Source: Chryseobacterium taeanense (GTDB lineage Bacteria > Bacteroidota > Bacteroidia > Flavobacteriales > Weeksellaceae). Taken from it: 64,000 bases of DNA. The stretch lies in assembly GCF_900099685.1 (NCBI RefSeq), contig NZ_FNDW01000002.1:434001-498000 (forward strand), in the 5' to 3' direction. Shown piece by piece: positions 45,020-55,450 of this stretch. Every line of letters starts with the position of its first letter. Position 1 is the first letter of the stretch. The notes beneath the pieces were generated by a model. It searched no databases. It was not told the DNA's origin and was given only the letters and a program-made list of their open reading frames with translations. The position numbers were made by a program, and so were the translations under genes.

Positions 45020-46183
45020 TTACCCTATTTTTCTCGTCACATTTTCGATAATTAAACTTAAATCATCGTTGTTGACTTCTTTTTTACGGTCAGCAACTTT
45101 CAAAAACTCCTGATATAAAAAGTCGAGTTCATTTTTAGTAACATCAAAACCAATATGTTTGAATCGGTAAGCCAGCGCTGACCGCCCGCTTCTTGCCGTC
45201 AATACAATACTTGAAGAACTTACACCAACTTCTTCAGGATCAATAATTTCATATGTTTCTCTGTTTTTAATCACTCCATCCTGATGAATTCCTGAACTGT
45301 GTGCAAAAGCATTGGCTCCCACAATAGCTTTGTTCGGCTGTACCGGCATTCCCATTAACTCAGAAACAAGAATACTCATAGGATTAAGCATTTTAGATTG
45401 AACATCAGTATGTAATTGTAAATGCGGATGCTGTCTGAGAATCATCACGACTTCCTCAAGAGCCGTATTTCCTGCTCTTTCTCCCAATCCGTTGATAGTG
45501 CATTCGATCTGTCGCGCTCCATTAATAACACCTGAAATAGAATTTGCGGTTGCCATCCCAAGATCGTTGTGGCAGTGACAAGAAAGAACTGCTTTATCAA
45601 TTCCTTTTACGTTTTCTTTTAAATATTTTATTTTTGCGCCATATTCTTCGGGCAGACAATAACCTGTTGTATCAGGAATATTCAACACGGTTGCTCCGGC
45701 TTTTATTACCGCTTCACAAACTTTTGCCAGGTAATCATTATCTGTTCTTCCTGCATCTTCGGCATAAAATTCTACATCTTCCACAAAAGTTTTAGCATAT
45801 TTTACAGCCTGAACTGCTCTTTCGATAATGTCTTCTCTGTTTGAATTGAATTTATATCTGATATGAGAATCGGATGTTCCGATACCTGTATGGATTCTTG
45901 GTCTTTTGGCGTATTTTAAAGCTTCCGCAGCGGTATCAATATCTTTCTGATTGGCTCTTGTAAGCCCACAAACTTTTGCGTTCTTTACCAGTTTTGAAAT
46001 TTCTGAAACGGAATGAAAATCTCCGGGACTCGAAATCGGAAACCCCGCTTCAATAACATCTACTCCCAGCTCGTCAAGTTTCTCTGCAATGATTAATTTT
46101 TGTTCCGTATTCAATTTACAACCCGGCACCTGTTCTCCATCACGCAGCGTGGTATCAAAAATTTCAACTTTTTCGGAATTCAT
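45020..46183 (-). CDS. leuA: 2-isopropylmalate synthase, short form
   Basis: LeuA condenses acetyl-CoA with 2-oxoisovalerate, the committed leucine step. The TIM-barrel domain shows [21 protein letters not shown] replaced by [12 protein letters not shown], the metal His-x-His in [12 protein letters not shown] and [13 protein letters not shown] start at ATG 46183 (387 residues, [12 protein letters not shown]); the open frame continues 29 codons upstream without conservation. The chain ends soon after the barrel, without the C-terminal leucine-binding domain of the about 520-residue enzymes, so feedback by leucine may be lost or different. TAGTTTTG lies 27 bases upstream. Confidence 0.93.
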   Translation of the reverse strand: MNSEKVEIFDTTLRDGEQVPGCKLNTEQKLIIAEKLDELGVDVIEAGFPISSPGDFHSVSEISKLVKNAKVCGLTRANQKDIDTAAEALKYAKRPRIHTGIGTSDSHIRYKFNSNREDIIERAVQAVKYAKTFVEDVEFYAEDAGRTDNDYLAKVCEAVIKAGATVLNIPDTTGYCLPEEYGAKIKYLKENVKGIDKAVLSCHCHNDLGMATANSISGVINGARQIECTINGLGERAGNTALEEVVMILRQHPHLQLHTDVQSKMLNPMSILVSELMGMPVQPNKAIVGANAFAHSSGIHQDGVIKNRETYEIIDPEEVGVSSSSIVLTARSGRSALAYRFKHIGFDVTKNELDFLYQEFLKVADRKKEVNNDDLSLIIENVTRKIG

Positions 46184-46209
46184 AATGAAGTTTTTACTTA
46201 ATTTTGAAT

Positions 46210-46217
46210 CAAAACTA
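46210..46217 (-). promoter_or_regulatory. -7 element TAGTTTTG for leuACDB
   Basis: The minus strand reads TAGTTTTG (TAnnTTTG), 27 bases before leuA ATG 46183. A TTG at 46245-46243 is spaced 25 bases, slightly long. It supports the shorter leuA start. No leucine-rich leader peptide is seen. Confidence 0.5.
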
Positions 46218-46330
46218 GAGAGTTGAAACGTTTTTTTCTTTTCAAAGTTTATAAAAAATACAATACTCAAAATATTATTTTTTAATTACAATTATCTAAT
46301 TATCAATATTTTAAATTCTATAAATTTACA

Positions 46331-47875
46331 ATGGCAGAATTGCATAAAGATTTTTTATTTGTTTTGATTAAATCATTAACTACGTCAGAAAAAAGGCAAT
46401 TTAGGCTGTATGTAAATCGTCTTGGAATTAATGTTGATGCAAAGTTTCTTCTTCTGTTTTCAGAAATTGATAAGATGAAGGAATACGATGAAAATATTAT
46501 CATTGACAAGAAAATTTCGACAAAACAACAACTTTCAAACCTGAAAGCTCATCTTTACAAACAGATTCTGGTAAGCTTAAGACTTAACCCAAGTCACCAG
46601 AATTACAGAATACAACTGCGTGAGCAACTGGATTTTGCTAACATCTTGTATCAGAAAGGTCTTTATAAACAGGCTTTGAAAATTTTAGATAAAACGAAAC
46701 AGTCAGCATTAGAACTTGACGAAAAAACAATTGCCTCGGAAATCATAGATTTAGAAAAAGTTATTGAATCACAATTCATTACAAGAAGTATTGAAGGTCG
46801 CGCAGAAGAACTCATCCGTCAGTCTACGGAGATCAGCAAGCAAAATCATTATGCTACAGAATTATCAAACCTTTCCCTTAAACTATACAGCGAAATGCTA
46901 ACGCACGGCTATGTAAAAAACGATGAGGATCGCGCCGAGATCATGGAAATTTTTAATACTCAGATTCAGAAAATCACTTTTGAAAAATTAAATTTTACAG
47001 AAAAACTGTGGTATTTTAAAGCTCATGTCTGGAAAAATCAGTTGTTGCAGGAATATAAATATACGTTGAAATATGCGTTTCAGTGGGTTGATTTATTTCA
47101 CAGGAATCCAGAAATGATAATCAGTCATCCTGTGTGGTATATCAAAGGAAATACTTATCTCCTGAAAATCCTTTTTCTCTATGGAAATATTGATATTCTG
47201 GAAAACAGTTTCAAGGAATTCAATGACAGGGTACGGTCTTCAAGTTTTGCTCAAAATGAAAATCTGCAATCTCTTATTTTTCTGACACATTACAATACAT
47301 TAATGAACATTCACTTCGTAAAGGGTGAGTTCTTTTCCGGTTCAAAACTGATTCCTGAAATTGAGCTGAAAATGGAGAGACTTCGCGACAAAATCGATGA
47401 ACACCATTTTATGATTTTATACCTGAAAATGGCGGCTATGTTTTTTGGCAGTAAAAAGTTTAAGGAGTCAATAAAATATTCTTTAAAGGTTATTGATTCA
47501 AAAGGAAATGTACAGGAAGATTTGCTGTTTCATACAAGGATTTTGATCTTAATGGCAAAACACGAGTCCGGAAATGATGAAGATTATGATGAATTTATTA
47601 AAGCAACATCGAAATTTGTAAAAAAGATGAAGAAGCCTGATGAATTTCATTTTGAAAGTATTAAATTCTTTAAAGATTTAAATGATGCAATGCCCGATAA
47701 ACAGATAAAATCTTTTCATGAATTTGATAAAAAACTGGAACTTTTTTCCGGCAATGAGTATTACAGAAGATCCCTTTTATACATTGACATTCACGGTTGG
47801 GTAAAATCTAAAATGAGAAATGTAGATGTTATTGAAATTATTAAAGAGAAAGTTCGGTACAAGAGAAAGAATTAG
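46331..47875 (+). CDS. helical-repeat protein of unknown function
   Basis: The 514-residue soluble protein is almost entirely alpha-helical, with TPR-like pairs (YQKGLYKQALKILDK, about 110-125; FKESIKYSLKVI, about 375-390). It lacks signal, membrane helix and enzymatic motif. It is likely a scaffold or interaction protein conserved in Bacteroidota; I do not recognise a named family. It is divergent from leuA with a 147-base spacer, and upstream of thrS by 162 bases, so independent. Confidence 0.75.
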   Translation: MAELHKDFLFVLIKSLTTSEKRQFRLYVNRLGINVDAKFLLLFSEIDKMKEYDENIIIDKKISTKQQLSNLKAHLYKQILVSLRLNPSHQNYRIQLREQLDFANILYQKGLYKQALKILDKTKQSALELDEKTIASEIIDLEKVIESQFITRSIEGRAEELIRQSTEISKQNHYATELSNLSLKLYSEMLTHGYVKNDEDRAEIMEIFNTQIQKITFEKLNFTEKLWYFKAHVWKNQLLQEYKYTLKYAFQWVDLFHRNPEMIISHPVWYIKGNTYLLKILFLYGNIDILENSFKEFNDRVRSSSFAQNENLQSLIFLTHYNTLMNIHFVKGEFFSGSKLIPEIELKMERLRDKIDEHHFMILYLKMAAMFFGSKKFKESIKYSLKVIDSKGNVQEDLLFHTRILILMAKHESGNDEDYDEFIKATSKFVKKMKKPDEFHFESIKFFKDLNDAMPDKQIKSFHEFDKKLELFSGNEYYRRSLLYIDIHGWVKSKMRNVDVIEIIKEKVRYKRKN

Positions 47876-48005
47876 ATCTGTTTTTAACTTATTAATAATT
47901 AAAGCCTTGAGCAATTCACAAACATTTAAAACGTTTTTTATGTCATTTTAGTATTAAATCTGACTCCAAATATGTTTATATGTAGCGTACTAATTAAAAA
48001 AATCG

Positions 48006-48013
48006 TATTTTTG
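48006..48013 (+). promoter_or_regulatory. -7 element TATTTTTG for thrS-infC
   Basis: TATTTTTG matches TAnnTTTG and lies 24 bases before the thrS ATG. No TTG -33 box is seen. Confidence 0.5.
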
Positions 48014-48037
48014 CATCTTAAAATTTCTTAGTAAACA

Positions 48038-49957
48038 ATGATAAAAATTACACTTCCAGACAGTAGTGTCAAAGAATTCGAAGCGGGAGTTACTCCGCTA
48101 GACGTGGCAAAATCTATAAGCGAGGGATTGGCTAGAAATACCATTTCCGCAATTGTTAATGATAAACAAGTAGAGACGACCACGCCTATCACCACGGATT
48201 CTACGGTACAACTATTGACTTGGAATGATGATCTTGGAAAGAAAGCATTCTGGCATTCTTCTGCTCACCTTTTGGCGCAGGCAATCCTTGAATTTTATCC
48301 TGATGCTAAGTTGACCATTGGTCCTGCCATCGAAAGCGGATTCTATTATGATGTAGATTTCGGTGACGAAACTTTATCTGAAAAAGACTTCGAAAAAATT
48401 GAAAAAAAGGTATTAGAGAATGCTAAAAAAGGATCAACTTTCTCATTATATCCTGTTTCAAAAGAAGAAGCATTGAAAGTTTATGCAGATAATCCGTATA
48501 AAGTAGAATTAATTTCTAACCTTAATGACGGAGAAATTACTTTCGTAACTCATGACGATTTTACTGATCTTTGTCGTGGAGGGCATATTCCAAATACGAG
48601 TATTGTAAAAGCTGTTAAAATTTTAAATGCAGCCGGAGCATACTGGAGAGGAAATGAAAAAAATCCTCAGCTCACAAGAGTTTATGGTATTTCTTTCCCA
48701 AAGCAGAAAGAACTTACTGAATACCTAGAAAGATTAGAAGAAGCTAAAAGAAGAGACCACAGAAAACTAGGGAAAGAACTTGGGATTTTTGCTTTCTCTG
48801 AAAAAGTTGGAGCCGGTTTACCACTTTGGTTACCAAAAGGTACGGCTTTGAGGAGAAAATTAGAAAATTTCCTTTCTGATGCTCAGAAAAAAGGAGGTTA
48901 TGAATTTGTAATGACCCCACATATCGGTTCAAAAGAATTGTATGTAACTTCCGGACACTGGGATAAATATGGAGCAGACAGCTTCCAGCCGATTAAAACA
49001 CCGAATGAGGGTGAAGAATTTATGCTGAAGCCGATGAACTGCCCGCACCACTGTGAAATCTACAAAACCTCACAATGGAGCTATAGAGATTTACCGAAAA
49101 GATACGCAGAATTCGGGACTGTTTACCGATATGAGCAAAGCGGAGAGCTTCATGGGCTGACAAGAGTTCGTGGATTTACTCAGGATGATGCTCACCTTTT
49201 CTGTACTCCGGATCAGTTGTTGGGAGAATTTGAAGCGGTAATTGATCTGGTTTTATATGTTTTCAAATCTTTAGGTTTTGAAGATTTCATGACTCAGGTT
49301 TCGTTGAGAGATCCTGAAAACAGAGAAAAATATATAGGCTCCGACGAGAACTGGGAAAAAGCAGAAAATGCAATCATTACAGCTGCTAATAATAAAGGTT
49401 TGAAAACAGTTGTAGAATATGGTGAAGCCGCATTCTACGGTCCTAAACTGGATTTCATGGTAAAAGATGCCTTAGGTAGAAAATGGCAGCTTGGAACCAT
49501 TCAGGTTGATTATAACCTTCCGGAAAGATTTGATCTGCACTATATCGGAAACGATAATGAAAAGCACAGACCGGTAATGATTCACAGAGCGCCGTTTGGC
49601 TCTATGGAACGTTTCATCGCCATCTTACTTGAAAATACTGCAGGAGACTTCCCATTGTGGTTGAGTCCGGATCAATTTATAATTCTACCAATTAGTGAGA
49701 AATATGTCGATTATTCTAAAAAAGTTTCACAATTATTAGAAAATCACGATATTAGCGGTCAGATTGATGAAAGAAACGAGAAGACAGGAAAGAAAATCCG
49801 TGATGCAGAATTAAATAAAATACCATTTATGCTGGTTGTAGGAGAAAATGAAGAGAGAGATGGCACAATTTCTGTACGCAGACGTGGTGAAGGAGATTTA
49901 GGAACGATGTCTCTTGAAGATTTCGTATCTTATTTCAAAAAAGAAGCAGCAATATAG
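48038..49957 (+). CDS. thrS: threonine-tRNA ligase
   Basis: The 639-residue class II synthetase has an N-terminal TGS domain ([24 protein letters not shown]), an editing domain with [11 protein letters not shown] and [11 protein letters not shown], class II motifs (motif 2 [20 protein letters not shown], split; motif 3 [13 protein letters not shown]), the zinc Cys of MNCPHH, and an anticodon-binding C-terminus with [18 protein letters not shown]. It is followed by infC at 78 bases, an order common in bacteria. Confidence 0.98.
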   Translation: MIKITLPDSSVKEFEAGVTPLDVAKSISEGLARNTISAIVNDKQVETTTPITTDSTVQLLTWNDDLGKKAFWHSSAHLLAQAILEFYPDAKLTIGPAIESGFYYDVDFGDETLSEKDFEKIEKKVLENAKKGSTFSLYPVSKEEALKVYADNPYKVELISNLNDGEITFVTHDDFTDLCRGGHIPNTSIVKAVKILNAAGAYWRGNEKNPQLTRVYGISFPKQKELTEYLERLEEAKRRDHRKLGKELGIFAFSEKVGAGLPLWLPKGTALRRKLENFLSDAQKKGGYEFVMTPHIGSKELYVTSGHWDKYGADSFQPIKTPNEGEEFMLKPMNCPHHCEIYKTSQWSYRDLPKRYAEFGTVYRYEQSGELHGLTRVRGFTQDDAHLFCTPDQLLGEFEAVIDLVLYVFKSLGFEDFMTQVSLRDPENREKYIGSDENWEKAENAIITAANNKGLKTVVEYGEAAFYGPKLDFMVKDALGRKWQLGTIQVDYNLPERFDLHYIGNDNEKHRPVMIHRAPFGSMERFIAILLENTAGDFPLWLSPDQFIILPISEKYVDYSKKVSQLLENHDISGQIDERNEKTGKKIRDAELNKIPFMLVVGENEERDGTISVRRRGEGDLGTMSLEDFVSYFKKEAAI

Positions 49958-50035
49958 ATTTAACTAAACGATTACCAGTAATAATCAATCTTTTAGTTAA
50001 TAATAAATAGAATTAACCAATAAAATTATAATACA

Positions 50036-50596
50036 ATAGCACAAAGATTTAACAACAGGGGCCCACAAAGACGTCCTGTACAGGAGGACTTACACTTAAT
50101 CAACGATAAAATTCGTGTGAGAGAGCTTCGTTTGGTGGGCGATAACGTAGAGCCGGGAGTATATCCTACAGATAAGGCAAGACAAATTGCTCAGGAGCAA
50201 GAGCTTGATCTTGTAGTAATCTCTGATAAGGCTGAACCGTTTATTGCGAGAATACTGGACTATAAAAAGTTCTTATACGAGCAAAAGAAAAAACAGAAGG
50301 AACTGAAAGCTAAGCAGGTAAAAGTGGTAGTAAAAGAGATCCGTTTCGGACCTCAGACTGATGAACACGATTACGAATTTAAAAAGAAGCACGCTGAAAA
50401 ATTCCTTGAAGAAGGTTCAAAATTAAAGACCTACGTTTTTTTTAAGGGACGTTCGATTATCTTTAAAGACCAGGGAGAAATCTTACTTTTGAAACTTGCT
50501 CAGGAACTTGAGCACGTTGGAAAAGTAGATCAGCTTCCTAAGCTTGAAGGAAAAAGAATGATTATGATGATGAGTCCTAAAAAACCGGCTAAATAA
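50036..50596 (+). CDS. infC: translation initiation factor IF-3, probable non-AUG (AUA) start
   Basis: IF-3 keeps 30S subunits free and checks the start codon. The C-terminal domain ([39 protein letters not shown], split) and N-terminal [25 protein letters not shown] are clear. The first ordinary start (GTG, 50117) would delete LINDKIR of the N-domain. The frame is open from the stop at 50021, and reads [28 protein letters not shown] from ATA at 50036, matching the typical flavobacterial IF-3 N-terminus. This gives 186 residues. A rare AUA start would fit IF-3 autocontrol as in Escherichia coli AUU. Exact start is inferred. Confidence 0.85.
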   Translation: MAQRFNNRGPQRRPVQEDLHLINDKIRVRELRLVGDNVEPGVYPTDKARQIAQEQELDLVVISDKAEPFIARILDYKKFLYEQKKKQKELKAKQVKVVVKEIRFGPQTDEHDYEFKKKHAEKFLEEGSKLKTYVFFKGRSIIFKDQGEILLLKLAQELEHVGKVDQLPKLEGKRMIMMMSPKKPAK

Positions 50597-50634
50597 TCAA
50601 TTTCAGATCAGTTTTGATCTGTATCAAAAATAAT

Positions 50635-50659
50635 AAACCTCAAATTGCTTTGAGGTTTT
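50635..50659 (+). terminator. terminator between infC and rpmI
   Basis: The 10-bp perfect stem AAACCTCAAA / TTTGAGGTTT with a TTGC loop is followed by TC after four T, so infC and rpmI are at least partly separate transcripts. Confidence 0.8.
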
Positions 50660-50728
50660 CTATGTATTGTAAAGAGGTATTCATACTTTTAGTTTGATAA
50701 AATCCTTCTGCAATTCATATTTTTTTCG

Positions 50729-50736
50729 TAATTTTG
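50729..50736 (+). promoter_or_regulatory. -7 element TAATTTTG for rpmI-rplT
   Basis: TAATTTTG lies 71 bases before the rpmI ATG, after the terminator, giving rpmI-rplT its own promoter. The resulting leader of about 65 bases is long enough to hold control by L20, but no structure was resolved. Confidence 0.55.
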
Positions 50737-50807
50737 CAGACTATTATCCGGACTATTCCGGAATAGTTTAAAAAGATATTGATAACAAAACAATAAAAAG
50801 CAGAACA

Positions 50808-51005
50808 ATGCCAAAATTAAAAACGAAATCAGGTGCTAAGAAACGTTTTGCTCTTACCGGATCTGGTAAGATCAAAAGAAAAAATGCTTACAAAAGCCAC
50901 ATCTTAACGAAGAAAGAAACTAAGCAGAAGAGAAATCTTACTACTACTTCTTACGTAGCTAAAGTGGATGAAAAAAGCGTTCAACGTCAATTAGCAATCA
51001 AGTAG
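50808..51005 (+). CDS. rpmI: 50S ribosomal protein L35
   Basis: The 65-residue basic protein starts [24 protein letters not shown], the L35 signature, followed by [14 protein letters not shown]. It fits between infC and rplT as in most bacteria. Length is normal. Confidence 0.98.
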   Translation: MPKLKTKSGAKKRFALTGSGKIKRKNAYKSHILTKKETKQKRNLTTTSYVAKVDEKSVQRQLAIK

Positions 51006-51125
51006 TTTTTATAAATCTAATCCGGTTTATAAGAATTCAAACAAATTCAACATTTTAACCCTGAAACGGTGCAGCCAAGTACAATGAAACAGATTGTCGC
51101 CCTTTTCAAAAAAACAATTTAAATT

Positions 51126-51470
51126 ATGCCAAGATCAGTAAATGCCGTAGCTTCAAGAGCTCGCAGAAAGAAAATTTTTAAGCAAGCTAAAGGTTTTTTC
51201 GGTAGAAGAAAGAACGTTTGGACTGTAGCTAAAAACGCGGTAGAAAAAGCAATGCAATATGCTTACCGTGGTAGAAAAGAGAAAAAGAGAAATTTCAGAG
51301 CCCTTTGGATCATGCGTATCAATGCAGGTGCAAGAGAGCACGGAATGTCTTACTCTCAGTTTATGGGAGCTCTTAAAAAGAACAACATTGAGCTTAACAG
51401 AAAAGTTTTAGCAGATTTAGCAATGAATCACCCTGAAGCTTTCAAAGCAGTTGTAGATCAAGTAAAATAA
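51126..51470 (+). CDS. rplT: 50S ribosomal protein L20
   Basis: The 114-residue primary rRNA-binding protein and known translational repressor of this operon elsewhere. It shows [30 protein letters not shown] at the N-terminus (in parts) and [21 protein letters not shown]. The spacer after rpmI is 120 bases without an ORF. It ends at a strong terminator. Confidence 0.98.
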   Translation: MPRSVNAVASRARRKKIFKQAKGFFGRRKNVWTVAKNAVEKAMQYAYRGRKEKKRNFRALWIMRINAGAREHGMSYSQFMGALKKNNIELNRKVLADLAMNHPEAFKAVVDQVK

Positions 51471-51493
51471 TGTAAAATTTTTGTTATCAATAT

Positions 51494-51521
51494 AAATCCC
51501 AGGCTTTGCCCGGGATTTTTT
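51494..51521 (+). terminator. terminator after rplT
   Basis: The stem AAATCCCAGGC / GCCCGGGATTT, with one mismatch and a TTT loop, is followed by T. It covers the TTG at 51506, ruling that out as the start of the next gene. Confidence 0.9.
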
Positions 51522-51556
51522 TATTTATACATTTGCTTTCTATTAATTTTAGATAC

Positions 51557-52732
51557 GTGAAAAAATCAGTTACCGTTTTGTTTTTGTCTTTGATTTCATT
51601 TGGATTCAGTGGACAAAGTTTTATTCAGGCTTATCAGAACAGAGCCAATCAGGTTTCACAAACCAATATAACTACCCTTCTTCAAGAGTTTGAAAATCTT
51701 GGGGTAAAAACAACGGGTTCAACAGCTAATACCAATGCGCTGAATTGGTTAAAAGCAAAATATCAGTCTTATGGTTATTCTGCCAACCAGATCACGGAAG
51801 ATCCTTTTACTTTTGGAAATAATATTAGTTCTAAAAATTTAATTATTACTAAAACAGGAACACTTTACCCGAATATCTATGTGATTATCTGTGGACATTA
51901 TGACACCATTGTCGGGCCGGGAGTGAGCGATAACGGAAGCGGCACATCTATCATTCTTGAAGCCGCCAGAATTTTAAAAGATATCCCTACGGAATATTCT
52001 ATCAAATTTATTCACTTTTCCGGTGAAGAACAGGGATTACAGGGAAGTGCGCACTATGCCGATAATGTAGTTTTTCAGAATAATACCCGACAGCTAAATG
52101 TAAGACTGGTTTTTAATTTAGATCAGGTAGGCGGTAAAATCGGGAATAATAATAACGCTATAAAATGTGAAAGCGATCAGTCTGGCCTAACAACAAATAA
52201 TGCACAGTCGCTTGCTTTTACTCAACAATTGGCTAACTGTACGACACTCTACTCTCCATTACAAACTGTCATGTCGAATGCTTATTCTTCAGATTATATC
52301 CCATTCGAGCAAAACGGTGATATCATTACAGGTTTTTATGAAAATGTAAGGAGCTATAATGAACATACCGTAAATGACACTTTTGCCAATGTAGATCCGA
52401 CTTACGTATTTAACGTGGGAAAAGCAGCTGTAGGGGCATTACAGCATTTTGCTACGGCTACAACAGCATCATTGGGTACACAAGAATCAACTTTAAATTC
52501 TTTGGAATCTGTGAAAATATATCCTAATCCTACAAAAGATTACCTTAATATTGAGCTTCCGAAAGAAATTAAAAGGTTTAATGTTGAAATTACAGATATG
52601 AATGGCCGTTTAATTTTAAATAAAGAAAATGAGAATAAAATCAATGTTTCTGGATTGACAAACGGTGTTTATTTATGTAACATAAAAGCAGATGAGAAAA
52701 CTGCGGTACGGAAAGTTATTATCGAAAAATAA
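51557..52732 (+). CDS. secreted M28 peptidase with T9SS sorting domain
   Basis: The 391-residue secreted zinc aminopeptidase. I take GTG at 51557, which opens a typical signal peptide (VKKSVTVLFLSLISFGFSGQ); the longer open frame would run through the rplT terminator. Metal ligands are VIICGHYDTI (His, Asp), GVSDNGSGTSIILEAA (Asp), HFSGEEQGLQGS (Glu-Glu), NLDQVGGK (Asp) and a distal His in NEHTVNDTF. The last 75 residues are a type A T9SS sorting domain (VKIYPNPTKDYLNIELP ... NGVYLCNIKADEKTAVRKVIIEK). It is expected on the surface or in the medium. Confidence 0.9.
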   Translation: MKKSVTVLFLSLISFGFSGQSFIQAYQNRANQVSQTNITTLLQEFENLGVKTTGSTANTNALNWLKAKYQSYGYSANQITEDPFTFGNNISSKNLIITKTGTLYPNIYVIICGHYDTIVGPGVSDNGSGTSIILEAARILKDIPTEYSIKFIHFSGEEQGLQGSAHYADNVVFQNNTRQLNVRLVFNLDQVGGKIGNNNNAIKCESDQSGLTTNNAQSLAFTQQLANCTTLYSPLQTVMSNAYSSDYIPFEQNGDIITGFYENVRSYNEHTVNDTFANVDPTYVFNVGKAAVGALQHFATATTASLGTQESTLNSLESVKIYPNPTKDYLNIELPKEIKRFNVEITDMNGRLILNKENENKINVSGLTNGVYLCNIKADEKTAVRKVIIEK

Positions 52733-52757
52733 TTCAATTTAGAAATAAAAAAAATGA

Positions 52758-52786
52758 GGTTTCGGCGGGCTTTGCCCGCCGAAACC
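52758..52786 (-). terminator. terminator of the his operon, GC-rich palindrome
   Basis: The 13-bp perfect stem GGTTTCGGCGGGC / GCCCGCCGAAACC with a TTT loop has a T-run on the minus strand, 27 bases after the hisIE stop. The GTTTCGGC arm is shared with the palindrome at 20464. Confidence 0.85.
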
Positions 52787-52813
52787 GTTTAATAAACTGT
52801 AAATAATTAAATT

Positions 52814-53404
52814 TTATCGATTACGTTGGATCAATATCTCTTCAATATCTTGCATTTGCATTCCTTTGGCTTTCAATAAAATTAAATAATGATATAGAAG
52901 ATCTGCGGCCTCATTTTTAAAAAGTTCATCATCAGTATCTTTAGATTCGATGACCAATTCAACAGCCTCCTCTCCTACTTTTTGAGCTATTTTATTGATC
53001 CCTTTTTGAAACAAAGAATACGTATAAGAACCTTCGGTTTTTTCATCAATCCGTTGACTGATTTTAGCCTCAAGCTCATATAGAAACCCTTTAGAATTTT
53101 TCTCCCCGAAACAGCTGAAACTTCCTGTATGACAAACTACATTTTCAGGAATAACTCTAATTAAAACGGTATCATTATCACAGTCAAACTCAATATTCTC
53201 TACTTTAAGGAAATTTCCGGACTCCTCTCCTTTTGTCCAAAGTCTGTTTTTTGAACGGCTGAAAAAAGTTACGATACCTTCCCGTGAAGTTTTTTCAAAA
53301 GCCTCTCCGTTCATGTAGCCCAGCATCAGCACTTGTAAAGTTCTGTCATCCTGAATAATAACAGGCACCAAACCATCGTTATTTTTATTAAAATTGATAT
53401 TCAT
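52814..53404 (-). CDS. hisIE: bifunctional phosphoribosyl-AMP cyclohydrolase / phosphoribosyl-ATP pyrophosphatase
   Basis: The 196-residue fusion performs steps 2 and 3 of histidine synthesis. HisI (about 1-110) shows [25 protein letters not shown] and [11 protein letters not shown] with CHTGSFSCF (zinc Cys). HisE (about 112-196) shows the MazG-like metal motif [11 protein letters not shown] and [10 protein letters not shown]. It is the last gene of the operon, overlapping hisF by four bases. Confidence 0.97.
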   Translation of the reverse strand: MNINFNKNNDGLVPVIIQDDRTLQVLMLGYMNGEAFEKTSREGIVTFFSRSKNRLWTKGEESGNFLKVENIEFDCDNDTVLIRVIPENVVCHTGSFSCFGEKNSKGFLYELEAKISQRIDEKTEGSYTYSLFQKGINKIAQKVGEEAVELVIESKDTDDELFKNEAADLLYHYLILLKAKGMQMQDIEEILIQRNR

Positions 53405-54153
53405 CGTAAGGATATTTTTTTTGATTTTAATTCTCTTTTAAGATTTTTAATTCCGATTTCCCCAAAATGAAAAATACTTGCGGCTAAAGCTCCTGAGGCT
53501 TTCGTTTTCATAAACACCTGTTCAAAATCTTCGGTTTTTCCGGCTCCTCCGGAAGCGATAACCGGAATATTAATAAGATCTAAGATATCTTTAGTAATTC
53601 TGAGATCAAATCCGTTTTTGGTGCCATCTCCATCCATTGAGGTCAGTAATATTTCTCCGGCACCCAGTTCTTCAACTTTTTTTGCCCAGTGTGTTGTTTT
53701 AAGTTCCGTTATCTCCCTTCCTCCTTTTATGTGAACCCAATCTGATCCGTTCACCAACTTGGTATCAATGGCAACCACAATACACTGACTTCCGAATTCT
53801 TTAGCCAAAACAGAAATCAATGTTGGATTTTTAACTGCTGATGAATTGATGCTTATTTTGTCTGCTCCGGCTTCCAGAAGTCTCCGTACATCTTCCACAG
53901 TCGAAATTCCGCCGCCTACCGTGAAAGGAATACTAAGTTCCGATGCAATTTTCTGTACCAGTTCGGCAAAAGTTTTACGCTCTTCCAAAGTTGCGGTAAT
54001 ATCAAGGAAAACCAATTCATCTGCGCCTTCTCTTTCGTATCTTTTGGCAAGTTCTACAGGATCTCCCGCATTTCTTAAACCTTCAAAGTTGATTCCTTTT
54101 ACTGTGATCTCGTCTTTAATATCAAGACACGGAATTATTCTTTTTTTAAGCAT
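53401..54153 (-). CDS. hisF: imidazole glycerol phosphate synthase, cyclase subunit
   Basis: The 250-residue TIM barrel uses ammonia from HisH to form IGP and AICAR. Motifs: IIPCLDIKD (catalytic Asp), [28 protein letters not shown] (split), VVAIDT and [15 protein letters not shown] (second Asp), VIASGGAG. I prefer ATG 54153 to the TTG two codons earlier. It overlaps hisA by eight bases. Confidence 0.97.
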   Translation of the reverse strand: MLKKRIIPCLDIKDEITVKGINFEGLRNAGDPVELAKRYEREGADELVFLDITATLEERKTFAELVQKIASELSIPFTVGGGISTVEDVRRLLEAGADKISINSSAVKNPTLISVLAKEFGSQCIVVAIDTKLVNGSDWVHIKGGREITELKTTHWAKKVEELGAGEILLTSMDGDGTKNGFDLRITKDILDLINIPVIASGGAGKTEDFEQVFMKTKASGALAASIFHFGEIGIKNLKRELKSKKISLR

Positions 54154-54868
54154 TTTCAATAAAATTCTGGAGTTGTGTTAAACTGATTTTACCTTCATAA
54201 ATAGCTTTTCCGATAATCGTCCCGGAACAACCGATATTTTTCATCTGTTCGACATCTTCAATACATGAAATCCCGCCGCTTGCAATTAACTGAACTTTTG
54301 TTTTTTCTAAAATTTCTCTGTACAATTCATCCGAAGCGCCCTGAAGCATTCCATCTTTGGAAATATCTGTGCAGATCACATTTTTAATTCCTTTATTTTT
54401 GTATTGGAGAATAAAATCGATCACATCAAGTGTACTTTCTTCCAGCCAGCCTGAAGTTTTTATTTTCCGGTTTTCGCAATCGGCTCCCAGAATTATTTTG
54501 TCCGGACCATATTTTTCTAACAGATCAAAACAAAATTCAGGATTCTGAATAGCAATGCTTCCAATCGTGATTTGGTTTGCTCCTGAATTAAAGGCTATTT
54601 CAATATCGCTTTGTGTTTTCAGTCCACCTCCAAAATCAATTTCCAGGGAAGTTTCTTTAGCAATTGCTTCCAAAACTTTTTGATTGACAATATGCTTTGA
54701 TTTTGCTCCGTCCAAATCCACCAAATGAAGGTATTTGATACCATAATCTTCAAATTCTTTGGCAACTTCAAGCGGATTTTCGTTGTATATTTTTTTTGTA
54801 TTGTAATCTCCTTTTGAGAGCCTGACACATTTTCCGTCGATAATATCTATAGCGGGAATAATTTTCAT
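54146..54868 (-). CDS. hisA: ProFAR isomerase
   Basis: The 240-residue TIM barrel opens the ribosyl ring of ProFAR. Marks: [19 protein letters not shown] (catalytic Asp), [36 protein letters not shown] (second Asp), [13 protein letters not shown]. It is a half-barrel duplication related to HisF. It overlaps hisH by four bases. Confidence 0.97.
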   Translation of the reverse strand: MKIIPAIDIIDGKCVRLSKGDYNTKKIYNENPLEVAKEFEDYGIKYLHLVDLDGAKSKHIVNQKVLEAIAKETSLEIDFGGGLKTQSDIEIAFNSGANQITIGSIAIQNPEFCFDLLEKYGPDKIILGADCENRKIKTSGWLEESTLDVIDFILQYKNKGIKNVICTDISKDGMLQGASDELYREILEKTKVQLIASGGISCIEDVEQMKNIGCSGTIIGKAIYEGKISLTQLQNFIENA

Positions 54869-55449
54869 GAGTTTAATTTTAAGAAATTCGTTAAAATTTT
54901 ATTTCCTATACTTCCCGATTTTTCAGGGTGAAACTGTACCGCGAAAAAATTATCTTTCTGCAATGAAGCACTGAAAGGTAAAATATAATCGCAAACCGAA
55001 GTTGTATAAGCTGATAATTCACAATAATAGCTGTGCACAAAGTAGACATCATTTTCTGTTCCTATTTCTGCAAAAAGTGGAGAATTGATGTTATGAAATG
55101 TATTCCATCCCATATGAGGAACCAAGTCTCGCGACGGGAATTTTTTAACTTCAATATCAAAAATACCCATTCCAAAAGTATTTCCTTCTTCATTTCTACC
55201 GCACATCAGCTGCATTCCCAGACATATCCCCAAAACAGGTTGCTGTAAAGTGGGAATTAATTTATCAAGTCCTTTTTGTCTTAAAAGATCCATTGTTGAT
55301 GAGGCTTCACCAACTCCTGGGAAGATAATTTTATCAGCATTACGGATGGTTTCAAAATCATCGGTTATTACAGAATCTACATCTAACCGATTAAGTGCAT
55401 TTTGAACAGAGCTGACATTTCCTCCATTATATTTAATAATCGCAATCAT
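54865..55449 (-). CDS. hisH: imidazole glycerol phosphate synthase, glutaminase subunit
   Basis: The 194-residue class I glutamine amidotransferase has the triad Cys in [10 protein letters not shown], His-x-Glu in QFHPEKSG, with the oxyanion strand [12 protein letters not shown]. It supplies ammonia to HisF. It sits one base from hisB. Confidence 0.97.
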   Translation of the reverse strand: MIAIIKYNGGNVSSVQNALNRLDVDSVITDDFETIRNADKIIFPGVGEASSTMDLLRQKGLDKLIPTLQQPVLGICLGMQLMCGRNEEGNTFGMGIFDIEVKKFPSRDLVPHMGWNTFHNINSPLFAEIGTENDVYFVHSYYCELSAYTTSVCDYILPFSASLQKDNFFAVQFHPEKSGSIGNKILTNFLKLNS

Positions 55450-55450
55450 A

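Noticed and set aside
46184..46270. 29-codon N-terminal extension of LeuA
   Set aside because: It is unconserved in appearance and spans the probable promoter; the family start is [18 protein letters not shown].
46184..46330. Leucine leader peptide before leuA
   Set aside because: No short ORF with a Leu run and no terminator are present in the 147-base spacer.
47876..48037. T-box or threonine leader before thrS
   Set aside because: No T-box core sequence, no Thr-rich short ORF and no terminator hairpin were found.
51506..51556. TTG at 51506 as the start of the secreted M28 peptidase
   Set aside because: It lies inside the rplT terminator hairpin, and the typical signal peptide begins at GTG 51557.
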